From Marinitoga aeolica (lineage in GTDB: Bacteria; Thermotogota; Thermotogae; Petrotogales; Petrotogaceae), in NCBI RefSeq assembly GCF_029910535.1, contig NZ_CP069362.1:992001-1056000 (forward strand): a DNA stretch of 64,000 bases, given 5' to 3'. Positions 16,512 to 25,795 of this stretch are shown one piece after another. How positions within the stretch are numbered: the first letter of the stretch is position 1; each line of letters starts with the position of its first letter. The position numbers were made by a program, and so were the translations under genes. The notes under the pieces were generated by a model that saw nothing but the letters and a program-made list of their open reading frames with translations, ran no database searches and was not told the DNA's origin.

Positions 16512-17387
16512 TCATCCTCCATTATTTAGTCTTAATACGCCTATACCAATTAAATCTGGTCCGGTATGAACAGATAAAGTACTGGAAACTTTCCCTTTAA
16601 AAACCTCTATTGAATTACTAAAAGATTTTAATTTTGAAATTAATATTTCCTGCATTTTCTTTACTTTTTCTCCATTTCCACTAATAACCACCCCAGCAAC
16701 AAACTTATTATTACCAATATATTTTAAAATTTCATTATATAACGCTTCTACTGATCTATTAAATCCTCTGATTTTCGAAACTGTATAATAAATACCTTCA
16801 TCATTAACAGAGATAATGGGTTTTATATTCATGATCTGCCCTAACATAGCAGAAACCTTACCAATTCTACCTCCACGAGCAAGATATTTCAAAGTTGGCA
16901 CCACATAAAAAACCGTAGCATTTTTTATATCTTCCTGTATTAATTTAATAATCTCATTAAAATTTTTTCCATCTTCAATATATTGTACAGCTTTATATAC
17001 AATCAGGGCAGAGCCAATTGAAATATTTAATGTATCTATATTTGCAATTTCAATTTCATTATTACCCTTCATAATCCCTTCTGAAATCATTTTAAAAAGA
17101 TTATATGTTCCACTTAAATTCTTGGAAATATTTAAAGTAATAATTTTATTATATCCTTTTTCAATCATATTTTCAATTGCTAATTTCACATTTTCTGGTT
17201 TTGGTAAAGATGTTGTGATTTTCTCATCAAGATGTTCAAAAAGAAATTCTTCAGAAAAAGTTCCTTCATCATATTCTTTATTATTAATTATTGTTCTTAA
17301 TGGAACAACCTCAATATTGTCATATTTTTTTATGATATCCTGTGGAACATCACAACCTGAATCAACAATAATACCTATTTTTTCCAT
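16512..17387 (-). CDS. DegV family fatty-acid-binding protein (copy 2)
   Basis: 291 residues, closely similar to the downstream copy along its full length: GIIVDSGCDVP, ITLNISKNLSGTYN, KYLARGGRIGK and SSTLSVHTGPDLIGIG. ATG 17387 has a G-rich ribosome site. Its TGA (16514-16512) lies in the ribosome site of the downstream copy, so the two are translationally linked. The pair arose by tandem duplication and has diverged, suggesting different fatty acids, as seen for FakB1/FakB2; that specificity is inference. Confidence 0.9.
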   Translation of the reverse strand: MEKIGIIVDSGCDVPQDIIKKYDNIEVVPLRTIINNKEYDEGTFSEEFLFEHLDEKITTSLPKPENVKLAIENMIEKGYNKIITLNISKNLSGTYNLFKMISEGIMKGNNEIEIANIDTLNISIGSALIVYKAVQYIEDGKNFNEIIKLIQEDIKNATVFYVVPTLKYLARGGRIGKVSAMLGQIMNIKPIISVNDEGIYYTVSKIRGFNRSVEALYNEILKYIGNNKFVAGVVISGNGEKVKKMQEILISKLKSFSNSIEVFKGKVSSTLSVHTGPDLIGIGVLRLNNGG

Positions 17388-17490
17388 TACTATCCCCCCA
17401 AAAATTGAGATTTTTTTGATATTTTAATTATAGCACAATTTTCATCCTTTTTGGTGTATAATATAATAAAAGAAAAAGGGAGGATTTTTA

Positions 17491-18099
17491 ATGTATGTAA
17501 AATTATGGATGAGAAATAAATTTGAAACTTTACGAATAACAAATACTGTAGATGATGCAATAAAACTGTTTTTTGAAAAAGATATTGAAATCATTTTAAT
17601 AATCAGAAAAAATGGAACTCTCCTTTCATCCATACGTCGGGAGGATATTGCAATATTAAGGGAATATAATAGCGATGATTATTTAATAGATGTATTTGAA
17701 CCTATCGAAGATTTCTTATATGAAGATGATTTAGTTGAAGATGTTCTATTAACAATGTTAGAAACAAATTATAAAGTACTACCCGTTGTTGATTATGACA
17801 TGAAACCTGTAGGATTATTTGGCTTTCATGAATTAATTCAGGCAATGGTGAGCATAACAGCACTTGATGAAGTTGGAACAAAGGTTATTCTTACTTTAAA
17901 TGACAAACCAGGAGAATTAAGAAAAATTGTAGAAACAATAAGCAACAATAAATTAAACATACTTTCAATGACCACATGCAAAATAAATAAAGATAGAAGA
18001 ATGTTATCTATTAAACTATCATTGAAGGATGTTAATACCGTTTCTACTATTCTTGATAAAAATAACATTGAATATGATGGAATATATGAAGAATCATAA
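17491..18099 (+). CDS. CBS-pair and ACT domain protein (AcuB-like)
   Basis: 202 residues. Two CBS motifs span about 1-125 (KDIEIILIIRKNGTLLSSI and NYKVLPVVDYDMKPVGLFG), which usually bind adenine nucleotides. An ACT domain follows at about 130-198 (VILTLNDKPGELRKIVETI), usually an amino-acid sensor. This CBS-ACT order is that of AcuB-like regulatory proteins. No catalytic domain is present, so it probably regulates a partner. GGGAGG precedes ATG 17491. Followed 12 bases later by a metallo-beta-lactamase gene, likely one operon. Confidence 0.8.
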   Translation: MYVKLWMRNKFETLRITNTVDDAIKLFFEKDIEIILIIRKNGTLLSSIRREDIAILREYNSDDYLIDVFEPIEDFLYEDDLVEDVLLTMLETNYKVLPVVDYDMKPVGLFGFHELIQAMVSITALDEVGTKVILTLNDKPGELRKIVETISNNKLNILSMTTCKINKDRRMLSIKLSLKDVNTVSTILDKNNIEYDGIYEES

Positions 18100-18111
18100 G
18101 GAGGTTTGAAT

Positions 18112-18726
18112 ATGAATTTTAAAGTTATTCTGGATGGTGGTTTACTAACTATAACAGGTAGAGTTCACGGAACATTTTCTTCAGTTTTCTTATTGGAAAA
18201 CGATGAAAGAAAGATATTAATCGATCCAAGTCATATTCATGTAATTCAGGACATTGAGGCAAATCTGGATATAGCCCCAGAAGATATTACAGATATTATA
18301 CTAACTCATGTTCATCTCGACCATGCATATAATTCCATATTTTTTCCAAATGCTACAATAAGAATACATGAAAATTATAAAGGAAAAAATTATAGAAAAT
18401 TCGGGCCTTTAATCGGCCAGGCATACCAACAAATGATTGATTCATGGAATGGACGAGTTGAAACATTTAAAGATGGTGAAAAATTATTTGATTCAATAAA
18501 AGTAATATATACTCCATATCATTCAAAAGAACATGTTTCATTATATATAGAAACAGAAAATATGGGAAATCTATTTTTACCAGGGGACATTTGCATGACA
18601 AAAATAGATTTTTATGATATTATGAGGAACCTGAGAACAGATAAAGTTGCTGAAATAGTTAAACATTGGACAGAAAAATCAGATTATGTAATTTTCACAC
18701 ATGATACTCCATATAAAATAAAATGA
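18112..18726 (+). CDS. Metallo-beta-lactamase fold hydrolase
   Basis: 204 residues from ATG 18112 (AAGGAGG is 7 bases upstream; an in-frame TTG at 18106 is too close). The metal-binding motif THVHLDHA is near residue 65, a further His at TPYHSKEH near 140, the Asp in LPGDICM near 158, and a last His in FTHDTP. It resembles MBLAC1-type small hydrolases; the substrate is unknown. Ends at a hairpin terminator immediately after the stop. Confidence 0.85.
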   Translation: MNFKVILDGGLLTITGRVHGTFSSVFLLENDERKILIDPSHIHVIQDIEANLDIAPEDITDIILTHVHLDHAYNSIFFPNATIRIHENYKGKNYRKFGPLIGQAYQQMIDSWNGRVETFKDGEKLFDSIKVIYTPYHSKEHVSLYIETENMGNLFLPGDICMTKIDFYDIMRNLRTDKVAEIVKHWTEKSDYVIFTHDTPYKIK

Positions 18727-18750
18727 GAAGTGCCTTTGCACTTCTTTTTG
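18726..18750 (+). terminator. Intrinsic terminator
   Basis: Hairpin AGAAGTGC/GCACTTCT with a CTTT loop followed by TTTTTGTTTT, directly after the metallo-beta-lactamase gene. Confidence 0.9.
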
Positions 18751-18834
18751 TTTTATATGGTATAATTATCATGGATTAATTTTATAAAAGAGGAGGCTAA
18801 TTAAAAATATTTCTTTGAAGAGGTGGTGAAAAAA

Positions 18835-20295
18835 GTGAATATTGTGTTAGTTTCATATGAGGTTGACCCGTTTGCGAAAGTTGGAGGATTAGCCGATGTT
18901 GTTGGAACTCTACCTAAATTTTTAAAAGATAAAGTGGATAAAATAAGTGTTATTATGCCTTTCCATAAAATCGTTGAAGAAAATATTCAAAAATATGGAT
19001 TACCTCTGGAAAAAGTAACCGAAAATTTATATCCATTTAGCCATTCTTTTAAATACCCTTTCTCAGTCTTTAAATCACATTTACCTGAGACCGATATACC
19101 TATATATTTAATTAAAAATGAAAATCTATTTTCAACAAAAGATATATATGAATATCCAAACAAAGACCATCAAACATCCTATTTTTCAGATTGTGTTCTC
19201 ACATTTGTAAAAAATAATTTAACAGATACTGAAATAATTCACATTAATGATTGGCAAACATCTTTAATACCAGTATATTTAAAAAATAATTATAGGGATG
19301 ATAAAGTTCTTTCAAAAATTTCAACAGTTCTAACAATACATAATCTCGGATATCAGGGTATATTTTCTCCAGAAATTTTAAGTATTGCTGGACTACCAGG
19401 ATATTTATATAATATCGATGCATTAGAATTTTTTGGACAAATTAATTTTCTAAAGGGCGGCATACTTTTCAGCGATATAATTAATACAGTAAGCAAAACA
19501 TATGCAGAAGAAATTCAAACCGATGAATATGGATATAAACTTGATGGTGTCCTAAAAGTAAGAAATGATGACTTATATGGAATTTTAAATGGTATCGATT
19601 ATAATCAGTTTGATCCAGAAACAGATAAAACTATTCCATACAATTTTAATAAAGAAAATTTAGAAAATAAAACAAAGAATAAATTAGCTCTTCAGGAAAA
19701 ATCAAATCTTCCTAAAAATGAAAATATTCCTGTAATAAGTTTTATAGGAAGAATTGTTGAGCAAAAAGGTATAGATTTAATCTCTGAAATTCTTGACTAT
19801 TTAACATTACTTGATATTCAAATAGTAATTCTTGGTACTGGCGAAAAACGTTATGAAGAGCTATTATTAAAATATCGTGATAAATATCCAGAAAAACTTT
19901 CTATAAACATTAAATTCGATAAAAATTTTGCTCAACTAATATATGCAGGAAGTGATATGTTTATAATGCCTTCAAAATATGAACCGTGTGGATTAGGTCA
20001 AATGTATGCTATGAGATATGGTACCATCCCAATAGTTAGATATACCGGCGGTTTAGCTGATACAGTTAAAGAATTTTCATGCAGTACCTATTCAGGAACA
20101 GGCTTTGGATTCTATGAATATTCATCATCTAATTTGTTAATAGAAATATTAAAAGCTATTCATGTTTATAAAAGAAATAAAAATTGCTGGAATAAACTCA
20201 TTATAAATGCAATGAATGAGGATTTTTCGTGGGATAAATCTGCTGATGAATACCTACATATTTACAAAAGAGCATTAGCAAAAAAAAGATTTTAG
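18835..20295 (+). CDS. glgA: Glycogen synthase (ADP-glucose type)
   Basis: 486 residues, GT5 family, adding glucosyl units from ADP-glucose to glycogen. N-terminal NIVLVSYEVDPFAKVGGLAD holds the Lys-x-Gly-Gly nucleotide-binding loop; HINDWQTSLIP, IHNLGYQG, 'FIGRIVEQKG' and the C-terminal acceptor motif PSKYEPCGLGQMYAMRYG are all present. GTG 18835 gives the normal family start and has GAGGTGGT upstream; GTG 18826 and 18823 lie in the ribosome site. The leader contains a -10 TATAAT (18761-18766) and a second, unused AGGAGG near 18790. First gene of a unit with the GalT-like gene and an outer-membrane barrel. Confidence 0.95.
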   Translation: MNIVLVSYEVDPFAKVGGLADVVGTLPKFLKDKVDKISVIMPFHKIVEENIQKYGLPLEKVTENLYPFSHSFKYPFSVFKSHLPETDIPIYLIKNENLFSTKDIYEYPNKDHQTSYFSDCVLTFVKNNLTDTEIIHINDWQTSLIPVYLKNNYRDDKVLSKISTVLTIHNLGYQGIFSPEILSIAGLPGYLYNIDALEFFGQINFLKGGILFSDIINTVSKTYAEEIQTDEYGYKLDGVLKVRNDDLYGILNGIDYNQFDPETDKTIPYNFNKENLENKTKNKLALQEKSNLPKNENIPVISFIGRIVEQKGIDLISEILDYLTLLDIQIVILGTGEKRYEELLLKYRDKYPEKLSINIKFDKNFAQLIYAGSDMFIMPSKYEPCGLGQMYAMRYGTIPIVRYTGGLADTVKEFSCSTYSGTGFGFYEYSSSNLLIEILKAIHVYKRNKNCWNKLIINAMNEDFSWDKSADEYLHIYKRALAKKRF

Positions 20296-20304
20296 GAGGC
20301 AAAT

Positions 20305-21309
20305 ATGCCTGAATATAGAAAAGATCCTATCACTAACAGATGGGTTATTATTGCATCAGAAAGGTCAAATAGACCGATGGATAAAGTAGTATCAACTGTT
20401 TCAAAAAAAGAATTTTGCCCATTTGATAGTGGGAATGAGCACTTAACTCCACCGGAAATTCTTGCATTTCGACCTGAAAACTCTAAGCCAAATGATGAAA
20501 ATTGGTGGTTAAGAGTTGTTCCAAATAAATTTCCTGCTGTTACTCAGGATACATTGCCTAAATTAATAAAAAACGGTATATATTTTTCAATTGAAGGTTA
20601 TGGATATCATGAAGTTATTATAGAAACCCCTGAACACAACTCTACTATTGCTTATATGAGCAATTTTGAGGTTGAAGAAATTATATGGGCATATTTGCAA
20701 AGGTTTAATGAAATAAAAAAAGATAAAAAAATTAAATATGTTCAAATTTTTAAAAATTATGGTAGAAATGCGGGAGCTTCTTTATCACATCCTCACTCAC
20801 AATTAATAGCAACACCTATTATTCCAATTTTTATAGAAGAAGAGTTAAAAGGAGCTAAAACTTATTTTAATATAAAAAAAAGGTGTATTTTTTGTTCTAT
20901 TATACAACAAGAAAAAGAAGAAAAAGTGAGGATTATTGAAGAAAATGATAGTTTTATATCTTTTGAACCTTTTGCTCCTCGCTTCCCATATGAAACATGG
21001 ATAATTCCAAAAGAACATAGTTCAAATTTTGGTGATCTAAATACTAAATTGGTAAAAAATTTCGCTAAAATTCTAAAAACAACATTGCTAAGATTAAATA
21101 TTTTATTAGGTGACATACCTTATAATTATATGATACACACATCTCCGTTCGATAACATTGAAAATCATTTCTATCATTGGCATCTGGAAATTATTCCACG
21201 ATTAACAAATGCAGCTGGGTTCGAATGGGGATCAGGTTTTTTTATTAACTCAGTATCTCCAGAAAATGCTGCACAAAATCTAAAATCATTAGAGGAGGGA
21301 TTATTATGA
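20305..21309 (+). CDS. galT: Galactose-1-phosphate uridylyltransferase-like (HIT superfamily)
   Basis: 334 residues. Starts YRKDPITNRWVIIASER as GalT does; the catalytic HPHSQ is near residue 161 (the second His takes the nucleotide), and the C-terminal domain repeats the fold (CIFCSII, then FYHWHLEIIPRL). The N-terminal zinc site, usually CPFC, reads CPFD here, so one Cys is lost. GalT converts UDP-glucose and Gal-1-P; some relatives act on ADP-glucose instead. Its place directly after glgA makes that alternative reasonable, but sequence alone does not decide it. GGAGG before ATG 20305. Confidence 0.85.
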   Translation: MPEYRKDPITNRWVIIASERSNRPMDKVVSTVSKKEFCPFDSGNEHLTPPEILAFRPENSKPNDENWWLRVVPNKFPAVTQDTLPKLIKNGIYFSIEGYGYHEVIIETPEHNSTIAYMSNFEVEEIIWAYLQRFNEIKKDKKIKYVQIFKNYGRNAGASLSHPHSQLIATPIIPIFIEEELKGAKTYFNIKKRCIFCSIIQQEKEEKVRIIEENDSFISFEPFAPRFPYETWIIPKEHSSNFGDLNTKLVKNFAKILKTTLLRLNILLGDIPYNYMIHTSPFDNIENHFYHWHLEIIPRLTNAAGFEWGSGFFINSVSPENAAQNLKSLEEGLL

Positions 21310-22505
21310 AAAAAATGTTGATGTTACTATTGGTAGTTGCATTTGCTATTTCAGCTTTTTCATCATTTTACGTGAGACCATATTTTAACACAATTAAAGA
21401 AAATGGTCAGGATTACTTAACCTATTCTATAACTGGTGTATTCGAAAATACCAATTTTGGTATAGGTTTAGGACTAAATGCTTATCAAACAGAAATTGGT
21501 GGTTCTTTATATTACGGAAAGCCAGGTATGGAACAATCAACAGATGTATTAAACGGTTTAACAATTAATCTTTTAAAATTAAGGGTTGGACCTTTATACT
21601 TTAGATACGGAATGTCTTTTCCAAAAACTATGGGACTTGGTATGTTAATGTATAATTACACAAATAATTATCAAAACGCATTAGATTTAGGTCTTATCAC
21701 ACCAGTAGCAAACGTGGAAATCCATGCTCCATATTCTTTAGATTCAATAATGCCATTTTCATACAGCCAAACAGCTCACTTATATTATGGAATATTAAGA
21801 ACAAAATTAGGTTTTATAAATATCGAAACATTTGCTGGAAAAACTATGCCTAAAAATGATGTTAACCCATTAAGAGAAGATGTATTAGGTAGTGTATCTG
21901 CATATATTGGTGGAAATGCATTAAGATTAGGTGGTGAAGCTGGGTATATAAATTCTTCATTTGATTCCACGTCAGTAACTGGTTATGGAGCTGGTGTTGG
22001 GGGAATTTTAAATCTTGGCATAATTACGGTTAAAGCTTTACCAGTTGTTTATCAAATGCCATATTATAAACTTGGATTCGTGAATGCTGATTATGAAAAG
22101 AATTTAGACGATTCTACAAAATATAATGAATTATTATCTTATAACACAACCAGACTTGGTGGCATAGGTGAATTAGGAATAAATCTCGGTAATTTATTAT
22201 CTGCAAAAGCAAGATTAAATTATGATTTAACTACAGAATTTGAAGTTAAGAATCCTGAATTAAATGGTTCATTATATGCAAAAATTCCTTCAGACCAATT
22301 CCCATTAATAATCGTAGGAAAATATTATAAACCTATGACAACATTATCAGAATTAAAAAATCTCTTGGATGAAAACACATCTGCAGAAGTATCCGTCGGA
22401 TATCCAATTTCAAATGGTTTATTTATGCTATATACAAAATATTATGACAACACAAATAATGAATTTAAAGACAAAATAGAATTTAGCGTTATTGCCGAAT
22501 TTTGA
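21306..22505 (+). CDS. Outer-membrane beta-barrel protein (toga type)
   Basis: 399 residues. Signal peptide at 1-18 (KKMLMLLLVVAFAISAFS). The rest is a series of alternating amphipathic strands rich in Gly, Tyr and Asn (FGIGLGLNAYQTEIGGSLYY, ALRLGGEAGYINSSF, YGAGVGGILNLGIITVKA) and ends with a C-terminal Phe (FSVIAEF), the usual signature for barrel insertion. About 16-18 strands by eye. The ATGA overlap with galT makes it part of the glgA operon. No close family recognised; likely a porin or structural toga protein. Confidence 0.7.
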   Translation: MKKMLMLLLVVAFAISAFSSFYVRPYFNTIKENGQDYLTYSITGVFENTNFGIGLGLNAYQTEIGGSLYYGKPGMEQSTDVLNGLTINLLKLRVGPLYFRYGMSFPKTMGLGMLMYNYTNNYQNALDLGLITPVANVEIHAPYSLDSIMPFSYSQTAHLYYGILRTKLGFINIETFAGKTMPKNDVNPLREDVLGSVSAYIGGNALRLGGEAGYINSSFDSTSVTGYGAGVGGILNLGIITVKALPVVYQMPYYKLGFVNADYEKNLDDSTKYNELLSYNTTRLGGIGELGINLGNLLSAKARLNYDLTTEFEVKNPELNGSLYAKIPSDQFPLIIVGKYYKPMTTLSELKNLLDENTSAEVSVGYPISNGLFMLYTKYYDNTNNEFKDKIEFSVIAEF

Positions 22506-22560
22506 TGATTAAATAAAATTAATTTAAATTATGCTATTTTTTCTTAATTTTTTTATGATT

Positions 22561-22595
22561 TTCCCCTATAAACTTTTTATAGGGGAATTTTTTTT
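22561..22595 (+). terminator. Intrinsic terminator
   Basis: Perfect 12-bp stem TTCCCCTATAAA/TTTATAGGGGAA with a CTT loop, followed by about eight T residues. Ends the glgA-galT-barrel unit. Confidence 0.92.
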
Positions 22596-22611
22596 ATTTT
22601 AAAATTTATGT

Positions 22612-22658
22612 TATAATTGAAAAGAAGTTGTTTTTATAAATTAACGAAAACGGTTGCG
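22612..22658 (+). promoter_or_regulatory. Promoter -10 and LacI-type operator of the sugar transporter
   Basis: TATAAT (22612-22617) is followed by the near-palindrome CGAAAACGGTTGCG (22645-22658), whose core AAACGGTT fits the LacI-family pattern AANCGNTT. The site lies about 20 bases into the transcript, where a bound repressor would block elongation. No LacI-type gene is in the window. Confidence 0.55.
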
Positions 22659-22682
22659 CAAAATGAAAGGGAGGGTGTTAGC

Positions 22683-23933
22683 ATGAAGAAGCTATTAGTG
22701 TTATCCTTAGTTGTTTTAATGGCTGTTATGGGGATGAGTGTAAAAATTACTATGGCAGCTGGTGCTGTTGGAAAAGAGTTAGAAGTTTTAATGAATCAAA
22801 TTAAGATGTTCAACAAGATTTATCCGGATATTGAGGTTCAATTATTACCTATGCCAAATAGTTCTACAGCAAGACATGACTTATATGTTACATATTTAGG
22901 AGCCATGACACCAGATCCAGATATTTTAATGATAGACGTTATCTGGCCTGCAGAATTTGCTCCATTTGTAGAAGACTTGACAAATGATTATAAATATTTT
23001 GAATTAGACAAATTTTTACCAGGAACAGTAAAATCTGGAACAGTTCAAGGAAGAATAGTTGCTATTCCTTGGTTTACCGATGCTGGTTTATTGTATTACA
23101 GAAAAGACTTATTACAAAAATATGGGTATGATGTTCCACAAACATGGGAAGAATTGAAAAAAGTTGCTGCAGATATTGCATCAAAAGAAAAAATAAACGG
23201 TATGTTATTCCAATTAAACCAATATGAAGGTTTAGTTTGTGACGTTGCAGAATTTGTACATTCATACGGCGCAGATTTCTTAGATGCAAATGGAAAAGTT
23301 ATAATTGGAGATCCAGATAATCACGCAAGATTAGTAAAAGCATTAACAATGTTAAAGAGCTTCATTGACGACGGCGTTGCTCCAAAAGGTGTTTTAACCT
23401 ACATGGAAGAAGAAACAAGAAGACCTTTCCAAAATGGTGAATCAGTATTCTTAAGAAACTGGCCATATGTTTGGTCATTGGCTAATGATCCAAAACAATC
23501 AAAAATTGCTGGTAAAATTGGTGTTGCTCCATTACCAATGGGTGACATTGAAGGTGGAAGACATTCAGCTACATTGGGTGGATGGATGTTAGCAATTAAC
23601 AAATATTCTTCAGCTGCAGAAAAAGATGCTGCAAAGAAATTCATAAAATTCTTAACATCTTATGATCAACAATTATACAAAGCAATGAATGCTGGGCAAA
23701 ACCCAACAAGAAAAGCTGTTTATTCAGATCCAAAATTAAAAGAAGCTGCTCCATTTATGGTTGAACTTTACAATGTATTTATCAATGCAGAACCAAGACC
23801 AATTACACCATTATACACAGAAGTTTCAGATGCTATTCAAAGACATATTCACGATTTCTTATTGGGTAAAGTTGATGTAGAAAAGGCTTTAAAAGACTTA
23901 GAATCTGAATTAAAGATGATCACAGGTCAATAA
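22683..23933 (+). CDS. Sugar-binding protein (solute-binding family 1, trehalose/maltose type)
   Basis: 416 residues from ATG 22683, which has GGGAGGGTG well placed and starts a signal peptide (MKKLLVLSLVVLMAVMGMS). The mature protein begins VKITMAAGAVG, with IEVQLLPMPNSSTARHD, DILMIDVIWPAEFA and 'TDAGLLYYRKDLLQKYG', typical of trehalose/maltose (ThuE/AglE-like) binding proteins. An upstream in-frame extension lacks a start with ribosome site and covers the operator. A stem-loop separates it from two permease genes. Confidence 0.9.
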   Translation: MKKLLVLSLVVLMAVMGMSVKITMAAGAVGKELEVLMNQIKMFNKIYPDIEVQLLPMPNSSTARHDLYVTYLGAMTPDPDILMIDVIWPAEFAPFVEDLTNDYKYFELDKFLPGTVKSGTVQGRIVAIPWFTDAGLLYYRKDLLQKYGYDVPQTWEELKKVAADIASKEKINGMLFQLNQYEGLVCDVAEFVHSYGADFLDANGKVIIGDPDNHARLVKALTMLKSFIDDGVAPKGVLTYMEEETRRPFQNGESVFLRNWPYVWSLANDPKQSKIAGKIGVAPLPMGDIEGGRHSATLGGWMLAINKYSSAAEKDAAKKFIKFLTSYDQQLYKAMNAGQNPTRKAVYSDPKLKEAAPFMVELYNVFINAEPRPITPLYTEVSDAIQRHIHDFLLGKVDVEKALKDLESELKMITGQ

Positions 23934-23947
23934 TTTTTCCTAAAATA

Positions 23948-23971
23948 AAAGCCGGGGGTAACCCCGGCTTT
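23948..23971 (+). terminator. Stem-loop between binding protein and permeases
   Basis: Strong GC-rich 10-bp stem AAAGCCGGGG/CCCCGGCTTT with a GTAA loop, without a long T tract after it. It probably allows partial read-through and stabilises the binding-protein mRNA, giving less permease than binding protein. Confidence 0.65.
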
Positions 23972-23992
23972 AAAAATAGGAGGGTGGAAATC

Positions 23993-24889
23993 TTGAGTAC
24001 TAAAATCAAAATAAACTATAAAAAGAAAGACATATGGTTAGGATTTTGGTTAATTGTTCCTGCTATGTTAGCTATCTTCATCACAGCATTCTTCCCATTA
24101 ATAAAAACATTTTGGGATAGCTTTTTTTCCTTCGGTTTAAGACCTGGAATTCCTAAAAGGTTTATAGGTTTTGATAATTATATTAGATTATTTCATGACA
24201 CAAGGTTTATGACAAGTTTATGGAATACCTTAATATTTACGCTTATTTCAGTAACTTTAGAATTTATTCTCGGATTGGCTACCGCTTTGATTTTAAATGC
24301 CAAATTTGCCTTAAGAGGTGTTGTAAGAGCTGCTATCCTTATTCCTTGGGCTGTTCCTACATCTGTTTCTTCACAAATGTGGAAATGGATGTATAATGAT
24401 CAATATGGAATTGTAGCTCAAATATTATATAAATTAGGTTGGCTGGCCCCAGGAACACCTATATTAAGTGAAAAATGGTCTTCTATGGTTGCGATTATCG
24501 CTGTAGATGTATGGAAAACAGCTCCATTTATGGCTTTATTATTGCTTGCAGGATTGCAAACAATTCCTTCAGAATTATATGAGGCAGCAAGAATTGATGG
24601 CGCTTCTGGATGGAAGCAATTTACAAAAATAACTTTACCTATATTAAGTCCAACAATAGCTGTTGCTTTGATTTTCAGAACATTAGATGCTTTAAGAGTA
24701 TTTGATATTTTCTATATCATGAATAAGTCTGTTGAAACAATGGCTGTTTATAATAGGCATATTTTAATGGATAGAGCATTTACTGGTGCATGGTTTGGTT
24801 ATGGTTCAGCAATTTCTGTTGTTATATTCCTTATAATTAGTATCTTCGCAATAATTTACATGAGATCATTAAACTTAAAGTTTGAATGA
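23993..24889 (+). CDS. Sugar ABC transporter permease (MalF/ThuF-type)
   Basis: 298 residues from TTG 23993 (AGGAGG 9 bases upstream; GTG 23984 is too close to it). Six membrane helices by inspection, starting LGFWLIVPAMLAIFITAFFP, and the EAA loop EAARIDGASGWKQFTKITLP near residue 200. Pairs with the next gene. No ATP-binding subunit is encoded in this operon, so a shared MsmX/MalK-type ATPase elsewhere is expected. Confidence 0.92.
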   Translation: MSTKIKINYKKKDIWLGFWLIVPAMLAIFITAFFPLIKTFWDSFFSFGLRPGIPKRFIGFDNYIRLFHDTRFMTSLWNTLIFTLISVTLEFILGLATALILNAKFALRGVVRAAILIPWAVPTSVSSQMWKWMYNDQYGIVAQILYKLGWLAPGTPILSEKWSSMVAIIAVDVWKTAPFMALLLLAGLQTIPSELYEAARIDGASGWKQFTKITLPILSPTIAVALIFRTLDALRVFDIFYIMNKSVETMAVYNRHILMDRAFTGAWFGYGSAISVVIFLIISIFAIIYMRSLNLKFE

Positions 24890-24907
24890 TCAAAAGGAGG
24901 CTTAAAC

Positions 24908-25765
24908 ATGACTTTTATTAAATCCTACAAAACAAAGAAAAAAATTGGAACTACTTTATTATATATATTAGTCGTCATTATGCTTATATTTTATATATTC
25001 CCATTTTATTATGCTATTACTTCATCGATAACACCTAATTCGGAACTGTTTTCAAAAACTATAAAATTATTCCCAAAACATCCTACTTTTAAAAATTATA
25101 TACTGGTATTTACCGAAAGGCCATTTTATAAAAATATAATTAATTCTATTATCGTAGCAGGAACAACAACGATATTATCATTAATATTTGGTTCTTTTGC
25201 AGGATATGCCGTTGCAAGATTAAAAATGCCTGGAAAAGTTGCTATAATGTCTTTAATTCTTGCTGTTAGTATGTTTCCGCAGGTATCTATTTTAGGTGCT
25301 TTATTCCAGATATTAAGAAATATGCGATTAATTAACACATATCCTGGTTTAATCATTCCATATATAGCTTTAAATTTGCCGTTAACAACCTGGATATTAC
25401 ATAATTTCTTTAAGGATATTCCTATTTCTATTGAAGAATCTGCTGCAATTGATGGTTGTTCAAAATTTATGACGTTATGGAGAATAATTATTCCATTATC
25501 TGCCCCAGGACTTGTAACAACAGGTCTTTTAACCTTTATAGCCGCATGGAATGAATTCTTATTTGCATTAACATTTATGCAATTACCAGAAAAATATACT
25601 GTCCCTGTAGCAATAGCTATGTTCTCTGGTAAAACATTCTATGAACTTCCATGGGGTCAATTAATGGCTGCTGCTGTTATAGTTACATTGCCACTTGTTA
25701 TTCTGGTATTAATATTCCAGAAAAAAATAGTTGCAGGTTTAACCGCTGGTGCTGTAAAAGGCTGA
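24908..25765 (+). CDS. Sugar ABC transporter permease (MalG/ThuG-type)
   Basis: 285 residues. First helix LLYILVVIMLIFYIFPFYYA, the conserved ITSSITPNSELF segment, and the EAA loop ESAAIDGCSKFMTLWRIIIP near residue 180. C-terminal KKIVAGLTAGAVKG is a MalG-type ending. AAAGGAGG upstream of ATG 24908; 18 bases after the partner permease. Confidence 0.93.
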   Translation: MTFIKSYKTKKKIGTTLLYILVVIMLIFYIFPFYYAITSSITPNSELFSKTIKLFPKHPTFKNYILVFTERPFYKNIINSIIVAGTTTILSLIFGSFAGYAVARLKMPGKVAIMSLILAVSMFPQVSILGALFQILRNMRLINTYPGLIIPYIALNLPLTTWILHNFFKDIPISIEESAAIDGCSKFMTLWRIIIPLSAPGLVTTGLLTFIAAWNEFLFALTFMQLPEKYTVPVAIAMFSGKTFYELPWGQLMAAAVIVTLPLVILVLIFQKKIVAGLTAGAVKG

Positions 25766-25770
25766 TAATA

Positions 25771-25795
25771 AAATCCCCCTTTTAAAGGGGGATTT
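25771..25795. terminator. Bidirectional intrinsic terminator
   Basis: Hairpin AAATCCCCCTTT/AAAGGGGGATTT between the sugar transporter and the convergent chemosensory operon, touching the last codon of the HD gene. Confidence 0.85.

Noticed and set aside
18790-18834. Short leader peptide before glgA, after an extra AGGAGG
   Set aside because: No ATG, GTG or TTG stands at a proper distance; an ATT start would be needed and the reading frame has only about ten codons.
22617-22682. Upstream coding extension of the sugar-binding protein
   Set aside because: It would span the operator and a ribosome site, and the signal peptide begins cleanly at ATG 22683.
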